Under the pieces are notes generated by a model. The model saw nothing but the letters and a program-made list of their open reading frames with translations, was not told where the DNA came from and did not search any database. This document shows, in pieces, positions 16,440 to 26,168 of a stretch of DNA of 64,000 nt (position 1 is its first letter; every line of letters starts with the position of its first letter). The stretch covers positions 62,001-126,000 of the forward strand of contig NZ_FMBK01000008.1 of the NCBI RefSeq assembly GCF_900095025.1. Reading direction: 5' to 3'. The DNA is from Acinetobacter albensis (GTDB lineage: Bacteria > Pseudomonadota > Gammaproteobacteria > Pseudomonadales > Moraxellaceae). A program made the position numbers and the translations under genes.

Positions 16440-17537
16440 GTGACAGAAGCAACTCATACAAAGCCCAAACATGTCATGATGATGGCCGCAGGTACTGGTG
16501 GACATGTTTTTCCTGCACTCGCTGTTGCTAAAGCATTGCAGCAACAGGGGATACACGTATCTTGGCTTGCGACCCCCACAGGAATGGAAAACCGACTATT
16601 AAAAAATCAAAATATTCCTATTTATCAAATTGATATTCAAGGATTACGGGGTAATGGCGTAACGCGAAAATTATTGGCGCCATTTAAAATTTTAAAAGCG
16701 ACGTTCAGTGCAATGCGCTATATGAAGCAGCTTAAGATAGATGCTGTGGTTGGTTTTGGTGGATATGTGGCAGGCCCAGGTGGTTTGGCTGCACGCGCTT
16801 TAGGCATTCCCGTGATCATTCATGAACAGAATGCAATAGCAGGTTTTACCAACACACAATTGTCACGCATTGCTAAAACAGTGTGTCAGGCTTTTCCGAA
16901 TACTTTTCCTGCAACTGGTAAAGTTGTCACCACTGGCAATCCAGTACGTAAAGAAATTACTGAAATTTTAAATCCGTCTTGGCGTTATCAAGAACGGGAA
17001 AAAACAGCAACGCCTTTACAGATTTTAATTGTTGGTGGCTCTTTAGGTGCTCAAGCTTTAAATGAACGTATACCTGAAGCCTTAAAGCAATTTGATGTGC
17101 CGATGCAGGTGTTTCATCAATGTGGTCAAAACCATACCGAAGCGACGCAGTTGCGCTATGCAGATAAACCCGCTTCTTTACATGTCGAAGTACAACCCTT
17201 TATTGAAGATATGGCACAAGCCTACGCCAAAGCCGATTTAATTATTTGTCGAGCGGGTGCGTTAACCGTCACTGAAATTGCGACTGCAGGGGTGGCGGCT
17301 GTTTTCGTACCCTTGCCAAGCGCAGTCGATGATCATCAAACAAAAAACGCTCAATTTTTGGTTAATATGCATGCTGCAAAAATTTGTCCTCAGAACAGTA
17401 TGACCACTGAAAGTTTAAAAGAACTATTAACCCCACTGATGAATCGTCAATTACTCAGTGAAATGGCAATCAAAGCACGTCAACACGCACAGCCCGATGC
17501 AACCCAGCATGTGGTTCATTTAATTCAAGCATTGTAA
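16440..17537 (+). CDS. murG: UDP-N-acetylglucosamine--N-acetylmuramyl-(pentapeptide) pyrophosphoryl-undecaprenol GlcNAc transferase
   Basis: MurG makes lipid II by adding GlcNAc to lipid I on the inner face of the membrane. The 365-residue GT-B protein has [13 protein letters not shown] near the N-terminus, the [11 protein letters not shown] acceptor-site segment and the nucleotide-binding [14 protein letters not shown] and [14 protein letters not shown] loops. The start is GTG at 16440, with GAAG about ten bases before. It is the first gene of the wall/division cluster here, with gshB and its terminator immediately upstream. murC begins 13 bases later. Confidence 0.97.
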   Translation: MTEATHTKPKHVMMMAAGTGGHVFPALAVAKALQQQGIHVSWLATPTGMENRLLKNQNIPIYQIDIQGLRGNGVTRKLLAPFKILKATFSAMRYMKQLKIDAVVGFGGYVAGPGGLAARALGIPVIIHEQNAIAGFTNTQLSRIAKTVCQAFPNTFPATGKVVTTGNPVRKEITEILNPSWRYQEREKTATPLQILIVGGSLGAQALNERIPEALKQFDVPMQVFHQCGQNHTEATQLRYADKPASLHVEVQPFIEDMAQAYAKADLIICRAGALTVTEIATAGVAAVFVPLPSAVDDHQTKNAQFLVNMHAAKICPQNSMTTESLKELLTPLMNRQLLSEMAIKARQHAQPDATQHVVHLIQAL

Positions 17538-17550
17538 ATTAGAGAAATAT

Positions 17551-18999
17551 ATGTCTCCATCAACTCCTGCTGATCAAGCAAAAAAGTTAATTAAAGTGCC
17601 TGAAATGCGCCGTATCAAACACATTCATTTTGTGGGAATTGGTGGTGCTGGGATGTGTGGTATTGCAGAAGTATTAAAGAATCAAGGCTATAAAGTTTCA
17701 GGCTCAGATATTAAAGCCTCGAAAACCACTGCGCAGCTTGAAGAAAATGGAATTAAGGTATATATCGGCCATAGTCCAGATAATATTAAAGATGCCAATG
17801 TGATTGTGGTTTCCACTGCAATTGATCCAGAGAACCCAGAAATAAAAACGGCAATTGAACAACGTACCCCGATTGTACGTCGCGCAGAAATGCTGGGTGA
17901 GTTGATGCGTTATCGTCATGGCATTGCAGTTGCGGGTACGCATGGCAAAACCACTACCACCAGTTTGATTACGTGTATGTTGGCCGAAGAAAATATGGAT
18001 CCGACTTACGTGATTGGTGGTTTATTAAACCGCACAGGTGTCAATGCGGCTTTGGGTGCGAGTCGTTATATTGTGGCTGAAGCAGATGAATCAGATGCAA
18101 CATTTTTACATTTACAGCCTATGGCGGCTATTGTGACCAATATTGATGCTGATCATATGGATACTTATGGTGGTAGCTTCGATGTTCTCAAAGACACTTT
18201 TGTTCAATTCTTACAAAAACTTCCCTTCTATGGTTTAGCTGTGGTTTGTGGAGATGATGCCAATGTTCGTGAAATTATGCCGAGGATTGGTCGTCCATTA
18301 CTGACTTATGGTTTCAATGAAGATAACGATATTCGTGCAGTAGATGTTGATCAAGACGGTATGCGTACTCACTTTTCGGTGTTACGAAAAAATCGTGAAC
18401 CATTACGGGTCACTGTGAATCAACCTGGTTTACATAATGTACTGAATGCCTTGGCTGCGATTGGCATTGCGACCGATGAAGGTGTTTCGGATGGCGCAAT
18501 TTGCCGTGCTTTGGAAGGTTTTAGTGGTGTTGGTCGTCGTTTTCAAGTACAAGGCGAGTTTGAACATGAAAATGGCAGCATTACGCTTGTTGATGATTAT
18601 GGTCACCATCCTAAAGAAGTTGAAGCGACCATTAAAGCTGCACGTCAGAGTCATCCTGACCGTCGTTTGGTCATGATGTTCCAACCACACCGCTTTAGTC
18701 GTACTCGCGATTGTTTTGATGATTTTGTCGATGTATTGTCACAAGTCGATCAATTAATATTGTTAGAGGTTTATCCTGCAGGTGAAAAACCAATTGTTGG
18801 TGCAGATAGTCGGGCTTTGGCGCGGAGTATTCGTCTGCGAGGCGAGGTTGAGCCTATTTTGATTGATCCTGTTGATGGTAATTTAGCCAATATCATGCAA
18901 AAAGTATTACAAGCGAATGACTTGTTATTAACACAGGGCGCGGGTAATGTGGGGGCTATTTCCCTAGAACTTACCCAAAATAAATTATATTTAAAGTAG
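17551..18999 (+). CDS. murC: UDP-N-acetylmuramate--L-alanine ligase
   Basis: MurC attaches L-Ala to UDP-MurNAc, the first peptide step of peptidoglycan synthesis. The 482-residue protein has the N-terminal UDP-binding motif [14 protein letters not shown], the central P-loop [12 protein letters not shown], and the ATP/Mg residues around [12 protein letters not shown]. The C-terminal ligase domain includes [18 protein letters not shown]. It is in operon order with murG and ddl. The length is normal for the family. Confidence 0.98.
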   Translation: MSPSTPADQAKKLIKVPEMRRIKHIHFVGIGGAGMCGIAEVLKNQGYKVSGSDIKASKTTAQLEENGIKVYIGHSPDNIKDANVIVVSTAIDPENPEIKTAIEQRTPIVRRAEMLGELMRYRHGIAVAGTHGKTTTTSLITCMLAEENMDPTYVIGGLLNRTGVNAALGASRYIVAEADESDATFLHLQPMAAIVTNIDADHMDTYGGSFDVLKDTFVQFLQKLPFYGLAVVCGDDANVREIMPRIGRPLLTYGFNEDNDIRAVDVDQDGMRTHFSVLRKNREPLRVTVNQPGLHNVLNALAAIGIATDEGVSDGAICRALEGFSGVGRRFQVQGEFEHENGSITLVDDYGHHPKEVEATIKAARQSHPDRRLVMMFQPHRFSRTRDCFDDFVDVLSQVDQLILLEVYPAGEKPIVGADSRALARSIRLRGEVEPILIDPVDGNLANIMQKVLQANDLLLTQGAGNVGAISLELTQNKLYLK

Positions 19000-19055
19000 T
19001 CGCTTCTGCGATTTTTGAATTTGATCATTCAATTATAAAGTTTAAGGATAGAAAC

Positions 19056-19985
19056 GTGGCAAATGCTTCAAAATTCGGCAAAGTTGCCGTGTTGCTTGGT
19101 GGTAAATCGGCTGAGCGCGAGGTTTCTCTAGATAGTGGTACGGCTGTACTTGAAGCATTGGTCCGTTCAAGGGTGAATGCCGAAGCATTTGATCCCAAAG
19201 AACGCAGTGTGACTGAGTTAGTTCATTATGATCGTGCTTTTATTGTCTTGCATGGTCGTGGTGGTGAAGACGGTCAAATTCAGGGTGCTTTAGAGTGGTT
19301 GGACATTCCATATACTGGAACAGGTGTACAAGGTTCAGCCATTGGTATGGATAAGGTCAAAACCAAGCAAGTGTGGCAAGGCTCTGAACTGCCTACCGCA
19401 CCCTATCGAATTGTAACCAAAGATTCTGATTTGAATGCAGTTATTGAGAGTATTGGTTTGCCTTTCATTATTAAACCTGTACATGAAGGTTCAAGTATTG
19501 GAATGAGCAAAGTCGAAAAAATGGAAGACTTTGCAGAAGCTATGTCGAAAGCCACTGTTCATGATGCTGTTGTCATGGCAGAGAAATGGGTCACTGGCCG
19601 TGAATTTACCATTGTGATTTTAAATGGTCAGGCACTGCCAGTTATTCGTCTTGAACCGCCAAAAGACGTGGCTTTTTATGACTATGAAGCTAAATATAAC
19701 CGTAATGATGTGCAATATGGCATTCCATGCGGATTAACGGAAGCTGAAGAAAAGCAATTGCAAACCTTAAGTTTACGTGCATTCCAGGCCGTTGGCGCCA
19801 GTGGTTGGGGGCGTATTGACGCGATGCAAGATGAACAGGGTAATTTCTGGTTGCTAGAAGTCAATACAGTTCCGGGTATGACCAGCCATTCATTGGTGCC
19901 TAAAGCAGCCAAAGCGGTGGGTTATAGTTTTGATGAGCTGTGTGTGGCGATCTTAGAACAGACTTTAATCGCTGCGGCGCACTAA
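19056..19985 (+). CDS. ddl: D-alanine--D-alanine ligase
   Basis: Ddl makes the D-Ala-D-Ala dipeptide for MurF and is an ATP-grasp enzyme. The 309-residue protein contains LLGGKSAEREVSL, HGRGGEDGQIQG, the serine loop HEGSSIGMSKV, and the Mg-binding EVNTVPGMTSHSLVPKAA. The start is GTG at 19056 behind AAGGA at about seven bases. The TAA is two bases before the ftsQ ATG, giving tight coupling. Confidence 0.97.
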   Translation: MANASKFGKVAVLLGGKSAEREVSLDSGTAVLEALVRSRVNAEAFDPKERSVTELVHYDRAFIVLHGRGGEDGQIQGALEWLDIPYTGTGVQGSAIGMDKVKTKQVWQGSELPTAPYRIVTKDSDLNAVIESIGLPFIIKPVHEGSSIGMSKVEKMEDFAEAMSKATVHDAVVMAEKWVTGREFTIVILNGQALPVIRLEPPKDVAFYDYEAKYNRNDVQYGIPCGLTEAEEKQLQTLSLRAFQAVGASGWGRIDAMQDEQGNFWLLEVNTVPGMTSHSLVPKAAKAVGYSFDELCVAILEQTLIAAAH

Positions 19986-19987
19986 CT

Positions 19988-20842
19988 ATGGCTCAACTTC
20001 CTGCTTCAATGCGCCGTAAACGAGCAGCAATCACATCAATACATGATAAGCCACCTACGCGTAAAGAAAAGCTTGCGAACTTAGGTGGCTGGTTACTCAT
20101 GCTGATTGCTGTCGCGGTGCTGGCTGTAGGAATTTATGGCTTATATACTGTCATGACAGATGCGCGTGTGGCAGAGCTTAAAGTGGTGGGGACACGCTCA
20201 GATGTTGAAAACCGTCAAGTGATGACCCATGTTGCACCGACATTAACAGCAAATTATTTTACTGCTGATCTGGAGCTGATTCGTGATCAGGCCTTGGAAT
20301 TATCTTGGGTCGATCGTGTCGTGGTTTCTCGTGCATGGCCCAATTCAATTCGTGTGCGCGTCATGCCGCGTCATGCCATCGCCCGTTGGGGAACAGGTCG
20401 ATTATTAAGTGACAGTGGTGATATTTTTACGGAAGTGGTTGCGCAGAATAATCAAAAACTGCCGTTACTTCACGGACCAGCCACGCAGTCCAAAATGATG
20501 ATGCGTCGTTATAATGAAATTAACCAATTATTTTTGCCCGTCAATATACGTTTAAAAGAATTATATTTAACAGAGCGGATGACGTGGTTTATGCAATTTG
20601 ATTCAGGTCTGCGTGTTATCGTGGATCAAGATCAAACTATGAGCAAACTTCAACGCTTCAGTCATCTGGCACAAAGCGATTTAAAGCCAGTATGGACTAA
20701 AATTTCATCGGTTGACTTACGTTATCGAAATGGACTGGCGATACAATGGAAGAATTCGGCTCCACCAAAAATTGTAAATAGTCATTTTCTTGTAACGATT
20801 GATGACACAAGCATTGCAGATGTAAGAAAGGTAAAGCCATAA
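19988..20842 (+). CDS. ftsQ: Cell division protein FtsQ
   Basis: FtsQ is a bitopic divisome protein that links FtsB/FtsL with early division proteins. The 284-residue product has a basic cytoplasmic tail, one TM segment (about 39-60) and a POTRA domain (about 65-140) followed by the FtsQ beta domain. ATG 19988 is chosen because it follows the ddl stop by two bases; a start at 19940 would read through the end of ddl. The ftsQ-ftsA-ftsZ order is standard. Confidence 0.95.
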   Translation: MAQLPASMRRKRAAITSIHDKPPTRKEKLANLGGWLLMLIAVAVLAVGIYGLYTVMTDARVAELKVVGTRSDVENRQVMTHVAPTLTANYFTADLELIRDQALELSWVDRVVVSRAWPNSIRVRVMPRHAIARWGTGRLLSDSGDIFTEVVAQNNQKLPLLHGPATQSKMMMRRYNEINQLFLPVNIRLKELYLTERMTWFMQFDSGLRVIVDQDQTMSKLQRFSHLAQSDLKPVWTKISSVDLRYRNGLAIQWKNSAPPKIVNSHFLVTIDDTSIADVRKVKP

Positions 20843-20914
20843 TTGAGCGGCTTTATATAAAATTAGAGGCTTAAGGCCATAAATTAACGAAACACGTCAT
20901 GGTAGTAGTAGATA

Positions 20915-22177
20915 ATGAATGAAGCTGTTCCCTCGGTTGTTGCGATTGACATTGGGACACACAAAGTTTCAGTTTTGATTGGTAAGGTACATGCGCCGGA
21001 CAACATCCAAGTGATTGGTATGGCAACCGCTCGTAACCGAGGCATGAATAAAGGAAAAATTGTAAGTCTAGACAAAGTCATTACTGCAATTAAAAATGCC
21101 GTACAAGAAGCAGAAGATATGGCTGAATGCCGAGTGCATTCCGCTTGGATTTCTATTCCAAGTGCAGAATTAAAAAGTTTTTATGCTTCGGGTCGTACGC
21201 CCGTTGAAAATAATGAACATATCATTACCACCAGTGAAGTAGTGCGTGCCCTAGAGTTGGCCAAAGCCAGTCATTTAACTTCTGATTATTATTTGGTCAG
21301 CGCAGTCCCTCTGGGTTTTGAATTGGATGACTCGGCAGAATGGGTGCAAAACCCGATCCGAATGTCTGCGCATAGTATGATGGGGCACTATCAATTAATG
21401 ATGCTGCCAATTAGTACGATGCAAAATCTGGATCGTGCGCTTAAAGGGGCCAATATTGGGGTTGAAAAAATGGTGGTGTCTTGCTTGGCGACTGCCGAAG
21501 CAAGTTTGCTCAAAGATGAAAAAGAGTATGGCGTGTGCTTGGTTGATATTGGCGCAGGAACGACCAATATTGCGGTCTATTTAGATGGCCGTTTGGCATT
21601 GACCCATACTTTACAACGCGGCGGCGAACATGTGACTCGCGATATTGCAGCTGTGCTACAAACGACTACAGAAGAAGCAGAGCGAATTAAGTTATTGTAT
21701 GGCTGCGTAGACTTAAAAGTCGTCAAACCAGATCATATGATTCAGTTTCAAGGCATTGATGGTCCACAAACCATGAGCCGTATTGAGTTATCAGAGATTA
21801 TTATTGCGCGTTACGAAGAAATATTGACTCAAGTTCATCATGAGTTACAACGTAATGGTGCTATTCATGGTTTATATCACGGTGTAGTGCTGACAGGTGA
21901 TGCCACTCAAATTGAAGGAATGGTCAGTTTGGTTCGTCGTATGTTAGGCGTTTCAGCCCACTTAGGTAATCCGCCAGTACAGGTTTATGCTGAAGAACAC
22001 AATCAAGCAGCTTTGCGACGTTCACAGTATGCAACAGCGTCAGGATTATTGATATTTAGCCAAAGTGAAACGCAAGAGAGTATTGTAGAAGTGAATGATA
22101 CTGCAAAACTGTCTGTGGTTAAGCGGGTTGGACGTGCATGGTCAGCATTGAATAATCAGTTAAAATCGATATTTTAA
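20915..22177 (+). CDS. ftsA: Cell division protein FtsA
   Basis: FtsA is an actin-fold ATPase that tethers FtsZ to the membrane. The 420 residues begin with VVAIDIGTHKVSVLIG (phosphate-1 motif) and contain VDIGAGTTNIAVY (phosphate-2) and LTGDATQIEGM (adenosine motif). The end GRAWSALNNQLKSIF is an amphipathic membrane-targeting helix typical of FtsA. No strong ribosome-binding sequence precedes ATG 20915 beyond an AG-rich run, so translation may be modest, which suits the low FtsA:FtsZ ratio known in other bacteria. Confidence 0.97.
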   Translation: MNEAVPSVVAIDIGTHKVSVLIGKVHAPDNIQVIGMATARNRGMNKGKIVSLDKVITAIKNAVQEAEDMAECRVHSAWISIPSAELKSFYASGRTPVENNEHIITTSEVVRALELAKASHLTSDYYLVSAVPLGFELDDSAEWVQNPIRMSAHSMMGHYQLMMLPISTMQNLDRALKGANIGVEKMVVSCLATAEASLLKDEKEYGVCLVDIGAGTTNIAVYLDGRLALTHTLQRGGEHVTRDIAAVLQTTTEEAERIKLLYGCVDLKVVKPDHMIQFQGIDGPQTMSRIELSEIIIARYEEILTQVHHELQRNGAIHGLYHGVVLTGDATQIEGMVSLVRRMLGVSAHLGNPPVQVYAEEHNQAALRRSQYATASGLLIFSQSETQESIVEVNDTAKLSVVKRVGRAWSALNNQLKSIF

Positions 22178-22341
22178 GTTGAATTTTTTGGGAATATTGT
22201 GAGGAAGTTGTACGTCTAACCGCTTGGACTTGACAAGTGTGTGGTTGAACAGCATCCTAAAACATAATTTTTGTTTATTAAGATCAAGGCAGTATACGGG
22301 CTTAAGTGACTGCCGATTACGAATTAGGAAATCCAAAGGTC

Positions 22342-23532
22342 ATGGCCTCATTTGAATTTTTAGAAGATGATCAAAACGATAGCAACGGTCAGGCCCGTTT
22401 CACTGTATTTGGTGTGGGCGGTGCTGGGGGTAATGCTGTACAGCATATGCTTGAGTCTGATATTCAGGGTGTAAAATTTGTTTGTGCGAATACCGACAAA
22501 CAAGCGCTCGATCGTATGAATGCACAATTTAAAATTCAGTTGGGTGAGCAAAGTACCCGTGGTTTGGGTGCAGGCGCCAATCCTCAAGTGGGTCAAACCG
22601 CTGCTGAAGAAAGCCGTGAAATCATTCGTCAACATCTTGAAGGGACAGACATGGTGTTTGTCACGGCAGGAATGGGCGGTGGTACGGGTACAGGCGCTGC
22701 GCCTGTAGTGGCTGAAATTGCGAAAGAAATGGGAATTTTGACTGTGGGTGTGGTGACAACGCCTTTTAATTTTGAAGGGAAACGTCGCCAACAATCTGCC
22801 GAGAAAGGCATTGAAGCATTAGAAGCGCATGTAGATTCTTTAATTATCATTCCAAATCAGCGTTTACTTAAAGTATTCCGCGATATTTCAATGAAAGATG
22901 CCTATAAAAAAGCAGATGACGTATTGTTGAATGCAGTACGTAGTATTTTTGATTTGGTGGTTCGACCGGGTCATATCAACCTTGACTTTGCCGATTTAAA
23001 AACTGCAATGAGTACACGTGGTTATGCCATGATGGGTGTGGGTTCTGGACGCGGTGAAAACCGTGCGCGTCAAGCTGCTGAGCAAGCAATTCGTAGTCCA
23101 CTGCTTGATAATGTGACTATTATGAATGCCAAAGGTATTCTGATTAACGTCACAGGTGGTGATGATGTCACGTTTGGTGAAATTGAAGAAATTACGGATG
23201 TCGTCAATCAAATTGTCGATTTAGATGAAGGCCAAGTATTCTACGGAACGGTATTTGATCCAGATGCGCGTGATGAGATTAGCGTTACAGTGATCGCGAC
23301 AGGTTTAACCCGTAATTCGGCAGATGCTGTGAATACAGTTAAACGTCCAACGACTCAGTCTGCAACTCGTCCTGGGAATACTGTTCAAAATGCTGTAGTT
23401 GAAGATGATGATGTACCTGCGATTCAACGTCAGCAGAATGAAGCGAATACCACTTCTGCGCCTGTAGCGGGAACAGCGCGTCCAACGCCAATGAGTATTC
23501 AAGATTACTTGAAAAATCAGCAACGTAAATAA
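22342..23532 (+). CDS. ftsZ: Cell division protein FtsZ
   Basis: FtsZ is the tubulin-like GTPase of the division ring. The product contains the GTP signature GGGTGTGAAP, the synergy-loop region, and a flexible C-terminal linker of about 60 residues. It ends in PMSIQDYLKNQQRK, the peptide that binds FtsA and ZipA. ATG 22342 (MASFEFLED) gives 396 residues and fits the start I recall for Acinetobacter FtsZ. An in-frame GTG at 22306 would add 12 residues and cannot be excluded. A terminator follows at 23567. Confidence 0.96.
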   Translation: MASFEFLEDDQNDSNGQARFTVFGVGGAGGNAVQHMLESDIQGVKFVCANTDKQALDRMNAQFKIQLGEQSTRGLGAGANPQVGQTAAEESREIIRQHLEGTDMVFVTAGMGGGTGTGAAPVVAEIAKEMGILTVGVVTTPFNFEGKRRQQSAEKGIEALEAHVDSLIIIPNQRLLKVFRDISMKDAYKKADDVLLNAVRSIFDLVVRPGHINLDFADLKTAMSTRGYAMMGVGSGRGENRARQAAEQAIRSPLLDNVTIMNAKGILINVTGGDDVTFGEIEEITDVVNQIVDLDEGQVFYGTVFDPDARDEISVTVIATGLTRNSADAVNTVKRPTTQSATRPGNTVQNAVVEDDDVPAIQRQQNEANTTSAPVAGTARPTPMSIQDYLKNQQRK

Positions 23533-23566
23533 TGAGAAATCAGTAAACTCTGCATAAAATCAACAG

Positions 23567-23593
23567 AAAAGGTGGCCATCGTGCTACCTTTTT
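23567..23593 (+). terminator. Terminator of ftsZ
   Basis: AAAAGGTGGC and GCTACCTTTT form a 10-bp stem with one G-T pair around CATCGT, followed by T-rich sequence. lpxC therefore probably has its own promoter. Confidence 0.75.
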
Positions 23594-23655
23594 GTTTTTG
23601 ATCAATGGCTAAATATGCTAACGTATAGCGGTTTGATGAGCAGATGATAGAAAAC

Positions 23656-24558
23656 ATGTTGAAACAACGTACCCTGCAACGTATCGTGAAAGCGAGCGGT
23701 ATTGGTCTTCATAGTGGGCAAAAAGTCTTAATTAACTTTGTGCCGCACCATGTGGATGGGGGAATTGTGTTTCGACGTATTGATTTACATCCAGCAATCG
23801 ACATTCCTGCCGATGCGATGCTGATTCAAGAAGCTTTCATGTGTTCCAATCTGGTTCAAGAAAATGCCAAAGTCGGCACCATTGAGCATGTAATGAGTGC
23901 AATTGCTGGATTAGGGATTGATAATTTAATTATTGAAGTATCCGCCTCTGAAGTACCAATTATGGATGGCAGTGCAGGTCCTTTTATTTATTTATTAATG
24001 CAAGGCGGTTTGGCCGAGCAAAATGCACCGAAAAAATTTATAAAAATTTTAAAGTCTATCGAAGCGCTCATCGATGATAAGCGCGCTATATTTCATCCCC
24101 ATGACGGTTTCCAATTAAACTTTACCATTGATTTCGATCACCCTGCATTCAAAAAAGAATATCAGTCCGCCACAATCGATTTTTCGACAGAAACCTTTGT
24201 TTATGAAGTGAGTGGAGCACGAACTTTTGGTTTTATGAAAGATTTAGATTATTTGAAAGCAAATAATTTGGCATTAGGTGCAAGCCTAGAAAATGCGATA
24301 GGTGTTGATGATACTGGCGTAGTTAATGAAGAGGGTTTGCGTTTTTCAGATGAATTTGTGCGGCATAAAATTTTAGATGCAGTGGGAGATTTATACTTAC
24401 TCGGGCATCAGGTGATCGCAAAATTTGATGGATACAAATCAGGACATGCTTTAAATAATCAATTGTTACGCAATGTTAAAAGTGATCCGAGTAGTTATGA
24501 AATTGTAACATTTGATGACAAAAAACAATGTCCGATCTCTTATGTGAGTGTGACATAA
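23656..24558 (+). CDS. lpxC: UDP-3-O-acyl-N-acetylglucosamine deacetylase
   Basis: LpxC performs the committed zinc-dependent step of lipid A synthesis. The 300-residue product has the zinc histidine in [14 protein letters not shown] and the [15 protein letters not shown] block supplying the other His and Asp ligands. It also has ARTFGFMKD and [13 protein letters not shown], as in other LpxC proteins. ATG 23656 (MLKQRTLQR) is preferred because Acinetobacter LpxC starts this way and is 300 residues. ATG 23644 has a somewhat better GATGAG upstream and would add four residues. The gene looks intact. Confidence 0.96.
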   Translation: MLKQRTLQRIVKASGIGLHSGQKVLINFVPHHVDGGIVFRRIDLHPAIDIPADAMLIQEAFMCSNLVQENAKVGTIEHVMSAIAGLGIDNLIIEVSASEVPIMDGSAGPFIYLLMQGGLAEQNAPKKFIKILKSIEALIDDKRAIFHPHDGFQLNFTIDFDHPAFKKEYQSATIDFSTETFVYEVSGARTFGFMKDLDYLKANNLALGASLENAIGVDDTGVVNEEGLRFSDEFVRHKILDAVGDLYLLGHQVIAKFDGYKSGHALNNQLLRNVKSDPSSYEIVTFDDKKQCPISYVSVT

Positions 24559-24654
24559 GTCATTGTCTTTTAATGCGTGTGTTATATTATAACAATTAAA
24601 ACTGTTAACTGATTCACATTTTTAATTGAAATTCTTTCTTCAGTATTAGGCCAG

Positions 24655-25095
24655 TTACTTTTTATTGCTTGCCAAACGCAGCATTGCTTGGCTAAGCTTA
24701 GGGTCGCTCACAAAGTCAGCAGCACCACGGATTAAATCTTGGGTATCTGGGCTAAGGGATCTGGACAGGGTTTCAGATTTTAACGTTGGCAGTGTTGTAA
24801 TTTTTAAACGAACGTGAAGTTTTTGTAAGTTTTTAAATTCGGCAAACTGTGACAATTGAGCGATATATTGCTTTTGAAGATAACCGACTTGGCTAATCAT
24901 GGCTTGATTTTCACCGGTAATCGTTAAAACACCATTTTCATAACATACAACTTGCCATTGCTCTGGTTGGGGCAATATCGGTTGAATAAGTTTTGTAAGT
25001 TTCTGCCAAGCAGCAACTTGTTGAGAGAGAAACGTAAAGTTTCCTGTTTTTAAGTGTTTTCTTGTTTGTTGAAAGAGCTTCACTGGTTCAGACAT
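24655..25095 (-). CDS. DciA-type (DUF721) replicative helicase loader candidate
   Basis: This 146-residue protein has the DUF721 pattern: an N-terminal basic helix region, then a KH-like core with WQVVCYENGVLTITGENQAMISQ and a long helix. The C-terminus, about 30 residues, is variable. DciA is the ancestral loader of DnaB helicase in bacteria lacking DnaC, and its gene commonly lies beside lpxC or secA. It lies on the opposite strand, converging on lpxC and divergent from the M23 peptidase gene. The assignment is by pattern and location. Confidence 0.72.
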   Translation of the reverse strand: MSEPVKLFQQTRKHLKTGNFTFLSQQVAAWQKLTKLIQPILPQPEQWQVVCYENGVLTITGENQAMISQVGYLQKQYIAQLSQFAEFKNLQKLHVRLKITTLPTLKSETLSRSLSPDTQDLIRGAADFVSDPKLSQAMLRLASNKK

Positions 25096-25203
25096 ACATT
25101 GTTCCTACATATTTGTGTCTTAATCTTATGCGCTCCGTTCAGTAGATATCAAGGAAGAGATCACGCAAGGACATTAACTAAAAACAGTTAAAAGAGGTTT
25201 TTT

Positions 25204-25887
25204 ATGCATACGCGACGTATTTTATTAGCGTTTTCATTGGCAGCGTCTGCTGCATCTGTAGCATTTGCTGATTTGGTCGATCTTAATTCTAGCAATGTAT
25301 CAACGGATCGTCTTGAACAATTAACGCATACTTTGGCTCAAGGGTCTTATGTAGAATCAGACAATATTGATCTTCCTGCTGAAACTAAAATGAGTGTTCA
25401 GTTGCGTGAAAAAACGATTGAATTGAACAATGAATCGCTTGCAAAAAAATACGGCTCAAGCACCTCAAAAAGCTATTCTAACAATCCTTATTCTTGGTTG
25501 GTATCCCATCCGCTTCCAGATATGAAACGAGTAAGTTCAAATTATGGTGGTCGAACCATGAGTGGACGTGCAGAAAACCATTCTGGTCTAGATATGTCAG
25601 CGCCAAGTGGTACGGCTATTTATGCTACTGGCCCAGGTGTTGTCACTAAATCGGGTTGGGGTACAGGTTATGGTCAATATGTTGAAATTAACCATGGAAA
25701 CGGTTATTTGACGCGTTATGCACATGCCTCTCGTCTGATTGCACGTGTCGGTGATCAAGTGAAAGCAGGTGAGCATATTGCCAATGTAGGGTGTACAGGA
25801 CGTTGTACAGGTCCACATTTACATTATGAAGTGGTCAAAGATGGACAGCGCAAAAATCCATCGACTTATCTTGCTATGTTGCCATAA
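25204..25887 (+). CDS. M23 (LytM-type) metallopeptidase
   Basis: A 227-residue exported protein with an N-terminal signal peptide (about residues 1-22). A helical linker follows, then a C-terminal LytM domain from about residue 110. Zinc ligands are visible: His and Asp in HSGLDMSAPSG, and HLH in GPHLHYEVV. With all ligands present it should cleave peptidoglycan cross-links rather than be a degenerate activator. Two cysteines in GCTGRCTG may form a disulfide. A terminator follows at 25999. Confidence 0.9.
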   Translation: MHTRRILLAFSLAASAASVAFADLVDLNSSNVSTDRLEQLTHTLAQGSYVESDNIDLPAETKMSVQLREKTIELNNESLAKKYGSSTSKSYSNNPYSWLVSHPLPDMKRVSSNYGGRTMSGRAENHSGLDMSAPSGTAIYATGPGVVTKSGWGTGYGQYVEINHGNGYLTRYAHASRLIARVGDQVKAGEHIANVGCTGRCTGPHLHYEVVKDGQRKNPSTYLAMLP

Positions 25888-25998
25888 GCTTAACCCACTG
25901 CCTTTGATTGAAACAATTTAGCTGTATTAAAGAATATAAATCTAAACCGATTAGGCTTCGAGATTTAACTCTATCATTTACAGGTTAATAAATTGTAT

Positions 25999-26026
25999 AA
26001 AAAACCGCCATGATTGGCGGTTTTTT
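25999..26026. terminator. Terminator after the M23 peptidase
   Basis: AAAAAACCGCCA and TGGCGGTTTTTT form a 12-bp perfect stem with loop TGAT and a good T run. Confidence 0.92.
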
Positions 26027-26168
26027 GTTGTGTTGCGTAAAGAAGAGTCAATGGGTATTTATTTTCTAAATATTAGTGCTATTCCGTATTCAGCTGTGGC
26101 AATAACTGAAACCGACTAAAGTATGGTACATATAGAGAATATAATTAGGTTCAAGGAACAGGTGGAAT

